Positions 51,176 through 60,480 are shown, numbered from the stretch's first letter. The stretch is DNA of 64,000 nucleotides from Pandoraea vervacti (GCF_000934605.2 NZ_CP010897.2:124001-188000), one strand, 5' to 3'. Numbers and translations: made by a program. Notes: generated by a model from the sequence alone, not told the origin.

Positions 51176-52186
51176 TCAGCGGCCGAAACCGAGCAATGCG
51201 GCCGGGTTCGCCACGTGGGAGCGGTCGCCGTTCAGGAAGTTGACGATGTTCTCGAACGCCACGCGGAAATAAAGTTCGTAGCTCTCGCGCTCGACATACC
51301 CGATGTGCGGCGTGCAGACACAGTTCTCCAGACGCAGCAGCGGATTGCCTTGCAGGATCGGCTCGCTCTCGAACACGTCGATGGCGGCCATGCCGGGGCG
51401 TCCGCGATTGAGCGCCGTGATCAGCGCGTTCTCTTCGACCAGCTCGGCCCGGCTCGTGTTCACGAACAGCGCGGTCGGCTTCATTTGCAGCAGATCTTCG
51501 AGTTTGACGAGGTGACGCGTCTCGTCGTTCAGGCGCAGGTGAAGCGAGAGCACATCGCTTTGCGTGAACAGTTCTTCCTTGCTGTTCGCCACACGCAGGC
51601 CGTCAGCGGCGGCCGCATCGCGCGACCCGTCCCGTCCCCACACCATGACTTCCATGCCGAACGCCTTGCCGTAACCGGCGACAAGACGGCCGATCTTGCC
51701 GTAACCCCAGAGACCGAGCGTCTGGCCGCGCAATACCTGACCCAGCCCGAAATTCGGCGGCATGCTCGACGACTTGAGGCCCGATTGTTGCCAGGCGCCG
51801 TGCTTGAGGCTGGCGACGTATTGCGGAATCCGGCGCTGGGCGGCCATGATCAGCGCCCACGTTAGCTCGGCCGGGGCGATGGGCGAGCCCACGCCTTCGA
51901 GCACCGCCACGCCGCGCGCGGTACAGGCGTCGATATCGATGTGATTGCCGGCGCGGCCCGTCTGGCTGATGACGCGCAGGCGTGGCAGCTTGTCGATGAG
52001 TTGGGCGGTGATGGCGGTGCGCTCGCGCACCAGAACGAGCACTTCGGCTTCGCCGACACGGGCGGCGAGTTGTCCGACGCCCTTCACCGTATTGTTGAAG
52101 ACCTTGACGTCATGACCTGCGAGAAGCGAAAAGCAGTCGAGCTTGCGAACGGCGTCCTGATAGTCGTCGAGAATGGCAATTTTCAT
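51176..52186 (-). CDS. D-2-hydroxyacid dehydrogenase, NAD(P)-dependent
   Basis: 336 residues. Rossmann motif is LGLWGYGKIGRLVAGYGKAFG (shown in part), catalytic Arg in FVNTSRAELVEENALI, and catalytic His in CTPHIGYVERESYELYF. N-terminal half begins IAILDDYQDAVRKLDCFSLLAGHDV, the type often annotated phosphoglycerate dehydrogenase or glyoxylate/hydroxypyruvate reductase-like. No ACT domain, so classical SerA is unlikely. Substrate unknown. Confidence 0.88.
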   Translation of the reverse strand: MKIAILDDYQDAVRKLDCFSLLAGHDVKVFNNTVKGVGQLAARVGEAEVLVLVRERTAITAQLIDKLPRLRVISQTGRAGNHIDIDACTARGVAVLEGVGSPIAPAELTWALIMAAQRRIPQYVASLKHGAWQQSGLKSSSMPPNFGLGQVLRGQTLGLWGYGKIGRLVAGYGKAFGMEVMVWGRDGSRDAAAADGLRVANSKEELFTQSDVLSLHLRLNDETRHLVKLEDLLQMKPTALFVNTSRAELVEENALITALNRGRPGMAAIDVFESEPILQGNPLLRLENCVCTPHIGYVERESYELYFRVAFENIVNFLNGDRSHVANPAALLGFGR

Positions 52187-52824
52187 GGCAAAACGTAATC
52201 GAATCGGCGCGCAACCCGTGGGTGCTGCGTCGACGTAACAATAGTCGGAGGCCGCCGCGGCGGGCGGGCGTACTGGTCGTTGACATGGACGGCGTCAAAG
52301 GGAGATCCCGCAGGCGAACCCTTCGCCGGCCTTGTTGCGACGCAGCACCGGCGCAATTTGCGCGGTGGTATGCTGACGCCTCGTTTTGCATAGTATGGCA
52401 GGTGTCCTGGCAACCATGGCGAAACCGCCTCAACACGATGGCAAAAAATCGAACCCGCCCCGCAAAAGCAAGTCGGATCTGGTGAGCGAGACGCTTGATG
52501 CGCACGTATCGGTGCGCGTGTTGCCTTCTGCCTTCCCGCGTGCGCCGCGGCGCGTGTCAGTCGACGCGTCCGGCAGGCGCCACGTTCCGTATTTCTCGCG
52601 GCCCGGGCCTGCGTGCGCATGCGTGACGTCGACGCGATGTGCCGCCGGCAAGTGCCGGGGCAGTGAGGTCCGTGCGGTATCCCCAACCGAACGGACTGCC
52701 CGGCAACGCCAGGTGTCCCGTGGGTCGCTCCCCAGGTGCCAGCAAAAAAGGACGACCGGTGTTCGCACCCACCGGCGCGTGAACGTCCGCTTCGATTTCT
52801 CGACTCTGCATGGAGACAACCCCC
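52187..52824. other. long intergenic region upstream of pckG
   Basis: 638 bp. Frames on both strands here are low quality (Arg-rich, no domain), so I call no gene. Contains a 12-bp perfect palindrome GCGCCGCGGCGC (52542-52553) and a poly-A/T patch at 52744-52749. Likely holds the pckG promoter and a long 5' leader, and the promoter of the divergent dehydrogenase. Confidence 0.55.
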
Positions 52825-54711
52825 ATGACCCAAGCTAGTCTGAGCGCCAACGCGCTCAACGCCTCTTCCTCGTCCAATGTCGCAACGCGTGATCTGCCCG
52901 GCTGGGTGCGTCATCGCAAGCTGATCGACTGGGTCTCGCACATCGCGGCGATCACTCAGCCCGAGCGTGTCGTCTGGTGCGACGGCTCGCAGGAGGAATA
53001 CGACCGCCTGTGCGAGCAGATGGTCGCCGCCGGTACGATGAAGCGGCTCAATCCCGCCAAGCGTCCGAATTCGTTCCTCGCGCTGTCCGATCCGTCGGAC
53101 GTCGCGCGCGTGGAAGACCGCACGTTTATCTGTAGCGAGAAGCGCGAAGACGCCGGCCCGACCAATCACTGGATCGATCCGGCCGAGATGCGCACGACGC
53201 TCGACGGCCTGTTTCAGGGCTGCATGCGCGGGCGCACGATGTATGTCGTGCCGTTCTCGATGGGGCCGCTTGGCTCGCCGATCGCGCACATCGGCGTGGA
53301 GTTGTCCGATACGCCGTACGTGGCAGTGAACATGCGCATCATGACGCGCATGGGGCGTGCCGTGTATGACGTGCTGGGCGATAACGGCGAGTTCGTGCCG
53401 TGCGTGCACACCGTCGGCAAGCCGCTCGGCGCAGGTGAGAAGGACGTGGCCTGGCCGTGCAACAACACGAAGTACATCGTTCACTTCCCGGAAACGCGCG
53501 AGATCTGGAGCTACGGCTCGGGCTATGGCGGCAACGCCTTGCTGGGCAAGAAATGCTTTGCGCTGCGCATCGCGTCGAAGATGGGGCGCGACGAAGGCTG
53601 GCTCGCAGAGCACATGCTGATCCTTGGCGTGACCTCGCCGCAGGGCAAGAAGTACCACGTTGCGGCGGCGTTCCCGTCGGCCTGCGGCAAGACGAACTTC
53701 GCGATGCTGATTCCGCCGAAGGGCTTCGAAGGCTGGAAGGTCGAGACCATCGGCGACGACATCGCCTGGATCAAGCCGGGCAAGGACGGCCGTCTGTATG
53801 CGATCAACCCGGAAGCCGGTTTCTTCGGCGTGGCGCCGGGCACCAGCCAGAAGACGAACCCGAACGCCCTGGCCACGCTCGGCGAGAACGTGATCTTCAC
53901 GAACGTTGCGCTCACCGACGACGGCGATGTGTGGTGGGAAGGACTGACCGATACGCCGCCCGCTCACCTGATCGACTGGCAGGGCAAGGACTGGACGCCG
54001 GAGATCGCCAAGGAGACGGGCCGCAAGGCAGCGCATCCGAACTCGCGCTTCACGGCGCCGGCGTCGCAATGCCCGTCCATCGATGCCGACTGGGAGAATC
54101 CCGCAGGCGTGGCGATCGACGCGTTCATCTTCGGTGGCCGCCGCTCGACTACCGTGCCGCTGGTCACGGAAGCCCGTGACTGGACCGAAGGCGTCTACAT
54201 GGCCGCGACCATGGGCTCGGAGACGACCGCTGCGGCGGCCGGCCAGCAGGGCGTGGTGCGACGCGACCCGTTCGCGATGCTGCCGTTCTGCGGCTACAAC
54301 ATGGCGGACTACTTCCAGCACTGGCTCGATACCGGCGCGCATCTCGAAAAGACAGGCGCAACGTTGCCGAAGATTTACTGCGTGAACTGGTTCCGCAAGG
54401 GCGCGGACGGCAAGTTCGTGTGGCCGGGATTCGGGGAAAACATGCGCGTGCTGGCATGGATGCTCGGCCGGATCGACGGCACGGCACAGGGCGTGGAAAA
54501 CGCGTTCGGCATCACACCGCGTTACGACGATCTGAACTGGAACGGACTGTCGTTTACCCCGGCGCAGTTCGACGACGTGACGTCGATGGACGACGCGTCG
54601 TGGCATGAAGAACTCAAGCTTCACGCCGAGTTGTTCGAGACGCTCAAGCATCACCTGCCGCAGGCGCTGCTCGACACGAAGGCGGACATCGAGCGACGCC
54701 TGAAGTCCTGA
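52825..54711 (+). CDS. pckG: phosphoenolpyruvate carboxykinase (GTP)
   Basis: 628 residues, the GTP-dependent length. Kinase-1a loop FPSACGKTNFAM contains the hallmark reactive Cys; other blocks are WVRHRKLIDWVSHIAAITQP at the start, PFSMGPLGSPI, RIMTRMGRAVYDVLG and FIFGGRRSTTVPLV. It converts oxaloacetate to PEP with GTP and Mn, the entry of gluconeogenesis. ATG 52825 is chosen since GGAGA lies 8-12 nt upstream; an in-frame ATG 15 nt earlier overlaps that site. Confidence 0.96.
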   Translation: MTQASLSANALNASSSSNVATRDLPGWVRHRKLIDWVSHIAAITQPERVVWCDGSQEEYDRLCEQMVAAGTMKRLNPAKRPNSFLALSDPSDVARVEDRTFICSEKREDAGPTNHWIDPAEMRTTLDGLFQGCMRGRTMYVVPFSMGPLGSPIAHIGVELSDTPYVAVNMRIMTRMGRAVYDVLGDNGEFVPCVHTVGKPLGAGEKDVAWPCNNTKYIVHFPETREIWSYGSGYGGNALLGKKCFALRIASKMGRDEGWLAEHMLILGVTSPQGKKYHVAAAFPSACGKTNFAMLIPPKGFEGWKVETIGDDIAWIKPGKDGRLYAINPEAGFFGVAPGTSQKTNPNALATLGENVIFTNVALTDDGDVWWEGLTDTPPAHLIDWQGKDWTPEIAKETGRKAAHPNSRFTAPASQCPSIDADWENPAGVAIDAFIFGGRRSTTVPLVTEARDWTEGVYMAATMGSETTAAAAGQQGVVRRDPFAMLPFCGYNMADYFQHWLDTGAHLEKTGATLPKIYCVNWFRKGADGKFVWPGFGENMRVLAWMLGRIDGTAQGVENAFGITPRYDDLNWNGLSFTPAQFDDVTSMDDASWHEELKLHAELFETLKHHLPQALLDTKADIERRLKS

Positions 54712-54780
54712 GGACGCCGTGAACTGTCCGATGGTGCAATGATGGCGCGCTGATCGCGTGTCGTTGGCGTGCACGTCACG

Positions 54781-54814
54781 ATCCCGCCGGGGAATCCCCC
54801 GGCGGGATTTTTTA
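54781..54814 (+). terminator. intrinsic terminator of pckG
   Basis: ATCCCGCCGGGG and CCCCGGCGGGAT form a strong stem with a tetraloop-sized loop, followed by seven T-rich positions (TTTTTTA). Confidence 0.92.
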
Positions 54815-54953
54815 TTGTCTTGTGAACCTTCCGAAAGGCAGACGGGGCAAGGCCTCTGCCGGTTTTCGAAAGTCCTCCGGTGCTAGCATTTCTCTCGTCG
54901 TTCGCATGTTCGTTTCGGACGACAGCTTATGTTTTTGCACGAAGGAGATGCGC

Positions 54954-55160
54954 ATGCACATGATGTTGATCGAAGGAATCGACGAGCAATTGATGCGCTC
55001 GATCGAGTCGCGGGCGGCGAAGGCCGGCATGACGCCCGAGGAGGAAGTCCTGAGGGTGCTGAGCGATTTCGCTCGGGCGCCGAGATTCATCGACATTGGG
55101 GACGCCATACTGAACTTCCCCAATGTCGGGCTGGACAGCGATTTCGAGCGGACAAATTGA
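54954..55160 (+). CDS. FitA/VapB-like ribbon-helix-helix antitoxin
   Basis: 68 residues. ATG 54954 sits 6 nt after AAGGAG; other ATGs nearby (54948, 54960, 54963) are less well spaced. The pattern IDEQLMRSIESRAAKAGMTPEEEVLRVL is the RHH fold of FitA-type plasmid-stability proteins; the C-terminal tail with NFPNVGLDSDFERTN would wrap the toxin. It represses its own promoter and neutralises the PIN toxin encoded 16 nt downstream (family knowledge). It is absent from usual operon neighbours and may be mobile. Confidence 0.85.
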   Translation: MHMMLIEGIDEQLMRSIESRAAKAGMTPEEEVLRVLSDFARAPRFIDIGDAILNFPNVGLDSDFERTN

Positions 55161-55176
55161 CGAGACCCCCGACCGA

Positions 55177-55596
55177 ATGTATTTGCTCGACACAAACGTG
55201 ATCAGCGAGTGCCGAAAGCAGGGGGGCGGTGATGTCGGTGTACAACGATTTCTTCGCGACACGACACGTTGTGCCATTCCTCGCTTCGTCTCCGTGGTCA
55301 CCCTCGGGGAATTGCGGCGTGGCGCGTTGTTGCTGCGCTATCGCAACGACTTGCGTCAGGCAACGTTATTGGACAACTGGGTGGAGACGGTGCGAGGCGA
55401 CTTTCTTGAGAGAATCCTTCCGATCGATTTACGCATTTGCGATGCGTGGGCGAGGATGCGCGTGCCGCAGCGACAAGATCCCATCGACAAACTCATTGCT
55501 GCGACCGCGCTGGTGCATAAACTCGTCGTCGTGACGCGCAATGTGAAGGATTTTTCCAGTACCGGGGCTGAGGTGTACAACCCGTTTCATCAGTAG
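55177..55596 (+). CDS. FitB/VapC-like PIN-domain ribonuclease toxin
   Basis: 139 residues. Four acidic residues of the PIN site are visible: Asp5 in MYLLDTNVISE, Glu in VVTLGELRRGALLL (about residue 44), Asp in DPIDKLIAATAL (about 105) and Asp in VTRNVKDFSS (about 124). These toxins cleave tRNA or rRNA in a Mg-dependent way when freed from the antitoxin. ATG 55177 is used because it opens the canonical first strand. Paired with the RHH antitoxin immediately upstream. Confidence 0.92.
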   Translation: MYLLDTNVISECRKQGGGDVGVQRFLRDTTRCAIPRFVSVVTLGELRRGALLLRYRNDLRQATLLDNWVETVRGDFLERILPIDLRICDAWARMRVPQRQDPIDKLIAATALVHKLVVVTRNVKDFSSTGAEVYNPFHQ

Positions 55597-55620
55597 AGGA
55601 GCGACGAAACACCTGAGGTC

Positions 55621-56253
55621 CTACAGTCGGTTCTCCACCGCAAACTTGATCAGTTCCGCTTGCCCTTCGATGCCGAGCTTGCGCTTGATGTTGAGTCGAT
55701 GGGTTTCGACGGTGCGCACCGAGAGGTCCATTTCCGTCGCGATCTGCTTGTTCGCGAGACCCTGCGCGATACGTGTAAGGATTTCACGCTCGCGCGGCGT
55801 GAGTGAATCGATGGGCGCGTGCGAGGTGGATGCCTGCACGACACGCGCCGCAATGGCGGCGCTGTAATACGCCTCGCCCCGTGCGACCCGTTCGATGGCG
55901 GTCACGATTTCGTGGGCCGGTGCATCCTTGAGCACGTAGCCCCGTGCGCCGGCGCGCACTGCCTGGCGCACATATTCCGCGTTGTCGTGCATCGAGAGGA
56001 TCAGCACCGCGATATGCGGAAACTGGTCACGAAACTGCGCCGTCAGCTCGATGCCATTCGTGCCGCGCATGCTGATGTCCATGAGCGCGAGATCGGGCGA
56101 AGACGTTTTGGCGCGCGTGAGCGCTTCATCCGCGTTGCCTGCCTCGCCCACGACCTGCAAATTGGGGGAGGCGTCGAACCGGGCGCGCAGTCCGTCGCGC
56201 ACGAGCGGATGATCGTCGATCAGCAGGAGTCGAATGGGGTGAGTGTGCGTCAT
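55621..56253 (-). CDS. NarL/FixJ-type response regulator
   Basis: 210 residues. Receiver domain (about 7-122) with acceptor Asp in PDLALMDISMRGTNG (about residue 58) and conserved Lys in GYVLKDAPAHE. LuxR-type helix-turn-helix (about 150-205) reads LTPREREILTRIAQGLANKQIATEM followed by SVRTVETHRLNIKRKLG. Its ATG overlaps the kinase stop by 4 nt (56250-56253). Likely regulates divergent cstA and its own operon. Confidence 0.94.
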   Translation of the reverse strand: MTHTHPIRLLLIDDHPLVRDGLRARFDASPNLQVVGEAGNADEALTRAKTSSPDLALMDISMRGTNGIELTAQFRDQFPHIAVLILSMHDNAEYVRQAVRAGARGYVLKDAPAHEIVTAIERVARGEAYYSAAIAARVVQASTSHAPIDSLTPREREILTRIAQGLANKQIATEMDLSVRTVETHRLNIKRKLGIEGQAELIKFAVENRL

Positions 56254-57635
56254 TTGCGGGAAGTTGCGCGAAGCACCGCTTTCACGGCGGCTTGGGTGAG
56301 CGGCACCCACGCACTGATGGTCGTGAGGCCGGGCCACGATTGAATGCCGAGTGCGCCACCCACGGCGTCGAGACGTTCGCGCATGTTGCGCAAGCCAATC
56401 CCGTGGCGCGGGTCGTGATGCACGTCGGTGACATCGAACCCCCGTCCGTCGTCGGCGATCGACAGGTGAATGCCGTCGGATTTGAAAATGAGCAGAATGG
56501 ACACGCGCGAGGCATGCGCATGGCGCTCGATGTTCGTGAGGGCTTCCTGAGCAATGCGATAGAGCATCGTCTTGATGTTGTCGTCGAGCGCCGGAGCCTC
56601 GCCTTCGACATTCATCTCGACCGGCAGGCCGGCGTGCGAGCCGAATTCCCGTGCGAGTTGATCGATGGCCGCGGCGAGGCCCAGATCATCGAGCATGGCC
56701 GGGCGCAATGCCTGCGAGATGCGTCGCACTTCGCCGAGCGTGCCGTTCAGGCGCTCGATGGCGACGCCCAGGGTGGTGCTGGCGGCAGCCGGTGAGCCCG
56801 GCAGACGCATCGACGCGGATTCGAGCAGCAGCTTGACGGATACGAGGAGCTGACTGATGCCGTCGTGCAATTCGCGCGAGATGCGTGACCGCTCCAGTTC
56901 CTGCGACTCGACCACCTGTCGGGCCAGCTGACGCAGCTTCGCGTCGGCTGTCTTGAGCTCGGTAATGTTCACGACCAGTCCGCACAGGCCAACGATGGCC
57001 AGGCAGGACGAGGCGATGAGCGTGATCCATATCAGTGTGCGGTCGATGTTCGACTGGGCGCGCTCGTCGGAGGCGCGCAGCGTCGTTTGCACGTCGTCGA
57101 GATAAATGCCCGTGCCGATCATCCAGTTCCAGCGGGGAAGCGCGATAACGTAGCCGAGCTTCGGCGTCATCTGCTGAAGCGATGGCTTCTCCCAGGCGTA
57201 CTGGACGTAGCCGCCACCACCGCGCGCCGCGGCGATCAGACGCTGAATGGTGGGCGCGCCAGATTCGTCCTTGAGGGACCACAGATTGTGGCCAACGAGT
57301 TCGGGCTGTCGCGGGTGCATGAGGCTGCGACCGTCGAGATCGTAGACGAAGAAGTAGCCGTCCTTGCCGAACTCCATGCGCGCGAGGGTGGCGAGCGCCG
57401 CTTCACGGGCGGCGGGTGTGTCGGGACCGTTGTACAGCGGTTCGATGGCGTTGCGCGCGAGGCCGACGTAATGCAGCAGCTCGGCCCGCTTGTTGGCCAG
57501 CGATGTGGTCTCTACGGCTTCGTGCTGCGCGCGCGAAAGCTCGTTACCTTGATGTCGTACGGCAAGCGCGATGGCGATCATCGCCAATGCGACCGGCAGC
57601 AGCGAGAGGACGAAAAATTTCTGTCGGAGATTCAT
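56250..57635 (-). CDS. sensor histidine kinase with single Cache domain, HisKA_3 type
   Basis: 461 residues. Membrane segment about 8-28, extracytoplasmic Cache domain (about 35-195, FGKDGYFFVYDLDGRSLMHP and RWNWMIGTGIYLDDVQ), second membrane segment about 205-225, HisKA_3 with phospho-His in SRISRELHDGISQ (about residue 258), and HATPase with DDGRGFDV and GIGLRNMRERLDAVGG. Single Cache domains bind small carboxylates such as pyruvate or acetate. Partner of the adjacent response regulator; divergent from cstA. Confidence 0.94.
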   Translation of the reverse strand: MNLRQKFFVLSLLPVALAMIAIALAVRHQGNELSRAQHEAVETTSLANKRAELLHYVGLARNAIEPLYNGPDTPAAREAALATLARMEFGKDGYFFVYDLDGRSLMHPRQPELVGHNLWSLKDESGAPTIQRLIAAARGGGGYVQYAWEKPSLQQMTPKLGYVIALPRWNWMIGTGIYLDDVQTTLRASDERAQSNIDRTLIWITLIASSCLAIVGLCGLVVNITELKTADAKLRQLARQVVESQELERSRISRELHDGISQLLVSVKLLLESASMRLPGSPAAASTTLGVAIERLNGTLGEVRRISQALRPAMLDDLGLAAAIDQLAREFGSHAGLPVEMNVEGEAPALDDNIKTMLYRIAQEALTNIERHAHASRVSILLIFKSDGIHLSIADDGRGFDVTDVHHDPRHGIGLRNMRERLDAVGGALGIQSWPGLTTISAWVPLTQAAVKAVLRATSRK

Positions 57636-58018
57636 GGCATTCGGAAACCCTGCAATGCCGCGTTTCGCTGGTTTTGAGGACTTGTTCTACGTAATAACAC
57701 GTAGTGGACCTGCGTAGTTCCGCGCTTGTGGCACGGCGGGCAAACGCCAATACTACACGCCGAATCGTGGCCGGGGCTGCGCAGTGTAACGCGTCGGCCG
57801 CCGGGCGGTGTCGTGACCTCATGGTCTGCCGCGATTCAGGATGAAAAAACGGACCCATGACGTACGCAAAACGAACGCGGGGCGGTGCTTGACGCCCGCG
57901 TGACGGAAAAAACGGCGGGTCCGCGACGCTCACACGGCGTCACACCAAGAGGCGGGATAGTGCTGCAACGGCGCCGTCCCGGGTTGCTGCCTTAAGCAGG
58001 CAGTTCCGAGGAGAGACA
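57636..58018. other. divergent regulatory region between the two-component system and cstA
   Basis: 383 bp without a gene. Holds the dyad at 57687-57704 close to the kinase start; the cstA side ends in GAGGAGAG just before the ATG. No other clear site. Confidence 0.55.
57687..57704. promoter_or_regulatory. CTACGT-N6-ACGTAG dyad, candidate NarL-type regulator site
   Basis: Perfect 6-bp arms around AATAAC, with a third half-site GCGTAG at 57712-57717. It is about 52 nt upstream of the kinase start and 315 nt from cstA. NarL-family dimers typically bind such short inverted repeats, so autoregulation is plausible. Confidence 0.55.
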
Positions 58019-60085
58019 ATGAATCGCATCTGGCAACAACTGCCCTGGGCAGCGGTGGCCGTCGTCGGCGCGTGCGCGCTCGGCACGGTAGCTCTATCGC
58101 GCGGCGAAACCGTCAGCGCACTCTGGATCGTAATCGCAGCCATCTGCGTTTATCTGATCGCCTATCGTTTCTACAGCAAGTTCATTGCGACGCGCGTGGC
58201 CCAGCTCGACGGCACACGCATGACGCCGGCATGGCGTCATAACGACGGTCTGGACTATGTGCCGACCAATCGTTATGTGTTGTTCGGTCACCACTTCGCG
58301 GCCATTGCCGGCGCAGGGCCGCTGGTGGGACCCGTGCTCGCCGCGCAGATGGGCTATCTGCCCGGCATGCTGTGGATTCTCGCCGGCGTGGTATTTGCCG
58401 GCGCCGTGCAGGACTTCATGGTGCTGTTCATCTCCACGCGTCGCGACGGCCGCTCGCTGGGTGACCTCGTGAAGGCCGAGCTGGGCATGGTCCCCGGGGT
58501 GATTGCCTTGTTCGGGGCGTTCCTCATCATGATCATCATCCTCGCCGTGCTGGCGCTGATCGTGGTCAAGGCGCTCACGGGATCGCCGTGGGGGACGTTT
58601 ACCGTCGGACTGACGATTCCGATCGCGCTGTTCATGGGCGTCTACACGCGCTTCATTCGTCCGGGTCGCATCGGCGAAGTGTCGATCATCGGCTTCGTGA
58701 TGCTCATGGCCGCGATCTACTTCGGTCAGAGCGTGCACGACAGCGCCACGCTGGCGCCGCTGTTCACGTTCGACGGCAAACAGCTCACGTGGATGCTGAT
58801 CGGCTATGGCTTCGTGGCGTCGGTGCTGCCGGTGTGGCTGCTCCTCGCGCCGCGCGACTATCTGTCGACCTTCCTGAAGATCGGCACGATTCTCGCGCTG
58901 GCCATCGGTATTCTGGTGGTCGCGCCCGAGCTGAAGATGCCTGCGCTCACGCAGTTCGTCGACGGCAGCGGTCCGGTCTGGTCGGGCAAGTTGTTCCCGT
59001 TCCTCTTCATCACGATTGCGTGCGGCGCCGTCTCAGGCTTCCATGCACTGATCTCGTCGGGCACCACGCCCAAGCTGCTCGATAACGAAGTCAACGCGCG
59101 CTTCATCGGCTACGGCGGCATGCTGATGGAGTCGTTCGTGGCCATCATGGCGCTGGTTGCGGCGTCCGTGATCGACCCGGGCGTGTACTTCGCCATGAAC
59201 AGCCCGGCCGCTGTAATCGGCACGACGCCGGAAGCGGTGGCGCAAGTCGTCTCCGGCTGGGGCTTCACGATCACGCCGGACGTGCTGAGCGCCACGGCGC
59301 GCGCCGTCGGGGAGAACACGATCATCTCGCGTGCCGGCGGTGCACCGACGCTCGCTGTCGGTATGGCGCACATCCTTCACCAGGTCGTGGGGGGCGAGGC
59401 GATGATGGCGTTCTGGTATCACTTCGCGATTCTGTTCGAAGCGCTGTTCATCCTGACCGCTGTTGACGCAGGCACGCGCGCCGGGCGCTTCATGCTGCAG
59501 GATCTGCTGGGCACGTTCGTGCCGTCGCTCAAGCGCACCGAGTCGTTGCCCGCCAACCTGATTGCCACCGCGCTGTGCGTGGCGGCGTGGGGCTACTTCC
59601 TGTACCAGGGCGTGGTCGATCCGTTGGGCGGTATCAATACGCTGTGGCCGCTGTTCGGTATCTCGAACCAGATGCTTGCCGCGATTGCGCTGATTCTGGC
59701 GACCTGCGTGCTCTTCAAGCTCAAGCGCGAGCGCTTCGCCTGGGTCACCATCCTGCCCACGCTGTGGTTGCTCGCCTGCACGCTTACGGCTGGCTGGCAG
59801 AAGATGTTTGATCCGGATCCGAAGGTCGGCTTCCTTGCGCACGCGGCGAAGTATCAGACGGCGCTCGCGGACGGCAAGCTGCTCGCACCGGCCAAGTCGG
59901 CGGCACAGATGCAGCAGATCGTGTTCAACGACTACGTGGACGCCACGCTCGCCGGTGTGTTCATGTTCGTCGTGGTGGCGGTCGCCGTGTTCGGTTTGCG
60001 CACGATCCTCGTCGCACGCCGCAACAACAAGCCGACGGCCAAGGAAACGCCGTTCGAGCCGATGCCCGCGGGTCAGCGCGTCTGA
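58019..60085 (+). CDS. cstA: carbon starvation protein CstA, probable peptide/pyruvate transporter
   Basis: 688 residues, about 16-18 membrane segments. The conserved FGHHFAAIAGAGPLVGPVLA segment and GAVQDFMVLFISTRRDGRSLG identify CstA/BtsT. Relatives in enteric bacteria carry pyruvate or peptides into the cell with sodium or protons (established for CstA and BtsT in E. coli). Overlapping evidence is the ybdD partner gene 36 nt downstream. The Cache-domain kinase/regulator pair transcribed away from it probably senses its substrate. AGGAGAG precedes the ATG. Confidence 0.95.
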   Translation: MNRIWQQLPWAAVAVVGACALGTVALSRGETVSALWIVIAAICVYLIAYRFYSKFIATRVAQLDGTRMTPAWRHNDGLDYVPTNRYVLFGHHFAAIAGAGPLVGPVLAAQMGYLPGMLWILAGVVFAGAVQDFMVLFISTRRDGRSLGDLVKAELGMVPGVIALFGAFLIMIIILAVLALIVVKALTGSPWGTFTVGLTIPIALFMGVYTRFIRPGRIGEVSIIGFVMLMAAIYFGQSVHDSATLAPLFTFDGKQLTWMLIGYGFVASVLPVWLLLAPRDYLSTFLKIGTILALAIGILVVAPELKMPALTQFVDGSGPVWSGKLFPFLFITIACGAVSGFHALISSGTTPKLLDNEVNARFIGYGGMLMESFVAIMALVAASVIDPGVYFAMNSPAAVIGTTPEAVAQVVSGWGFTITPDVLSATARAVGENTIISRAGGAPTLAVGMAHILHQVVGGEAMMAFWYHFAILFEALFILTAVDAGTRAGRFMLQDLLGTFVPSLKRTESLPANLIATALCVAAWGYFLYQGVVDPLGGINTLWPLFGISNQMLAAIALILATCVLFKLKRERFAWVTILPTLWLLACTLTAGWQKMFDPDPKVGFLAHAAKYQTALADGKLLAPAKSAAQMQQIVFNDYVDATLAGVFMFVVVAVAVFGLRTILVARRNNKPTAKETPFEPMPAGQRV

Positions 60086-60121
60086 CGCGCCGCATGCAGC
60101 AAACGCTCACAGGAGTCACGC

Positions 60122-60319
60122 ATGCTCGATGAAGTCGGCAAGGTCGGACGGTATCTGGGGCAGGCCATGCGTCTGATGGTCGGTCTGCCCGATTACGACA
60201 CGTATGTGGCGCATATGCAGGCCACGCACCCGGATCAGCCGGTCATGAGCTACGAAGCGTTTTTCCGCGAAAGGCAGGAAGCGCGCTACGGTGGCAAGAG
60301 CGGCGGGCGCTGCTGTTGA
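60122..60319 (+). CDS. ybdD: YbdD/YjiX family small protein
   Basis: 65 residues, missed easily because of its size. It carries the family core LPDYDTYVAHMQATHPDQP and MSYEAFFRERQEARYG, ending with Cys-Cys. YbdD follows cstA in many proteobacteria and is needed for CstA-type pyruvate import in E. coli (reported). AGGAG lies 7 nt before the ATG. Confidence 0.93.
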   Translation: MLDEVGKVGRYLGQAMRLMVGLPDYDTYVAHMQATHPDQPVMSYEAFFRERQEARYGGKSGGRCC

Positions 60320-60386
60320 TGGAGGTTCGACGACGTTATCGATGAGGCGTCGATCCCTGTGGACCGCCCGTCGATGACGTCGGGAA

Positions 60387-60430
60387 TGAAAAACGCCCGG
60401 TGGGGACTGAAGTGACCCCACCGGGCGTTT
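60387..60430. terminator. strong bidirectional terminator between ybdD and hemN
   Basis: AAACGCCCGGTGGGG and CCCCACCGGGCGTTT form a 15-bp perfect stem with a 10-nt loop. T5 follows on the minus strand and TTTGCTTTC on the plus strand. It serves both convergent genes. Confidence 0.92.
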
Positions 60431-60480
60431 GCTTTCATGGCGACGCGTTGTCGTCCCGTCGTCATGGTCCCGTCGTCCGG

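Noticed and set aside
52386..52838. Possible 150-codon gene upstream of pckG
   Set aside because: Arg/Ser-rich random-looking sequence, no homology, and it overlaps the pckG start.
52183..54774. 863-codon open frame antisense to pckG
   Set aside because: Covers a complete PckG gene plus intergenic DNA; no domain visible.
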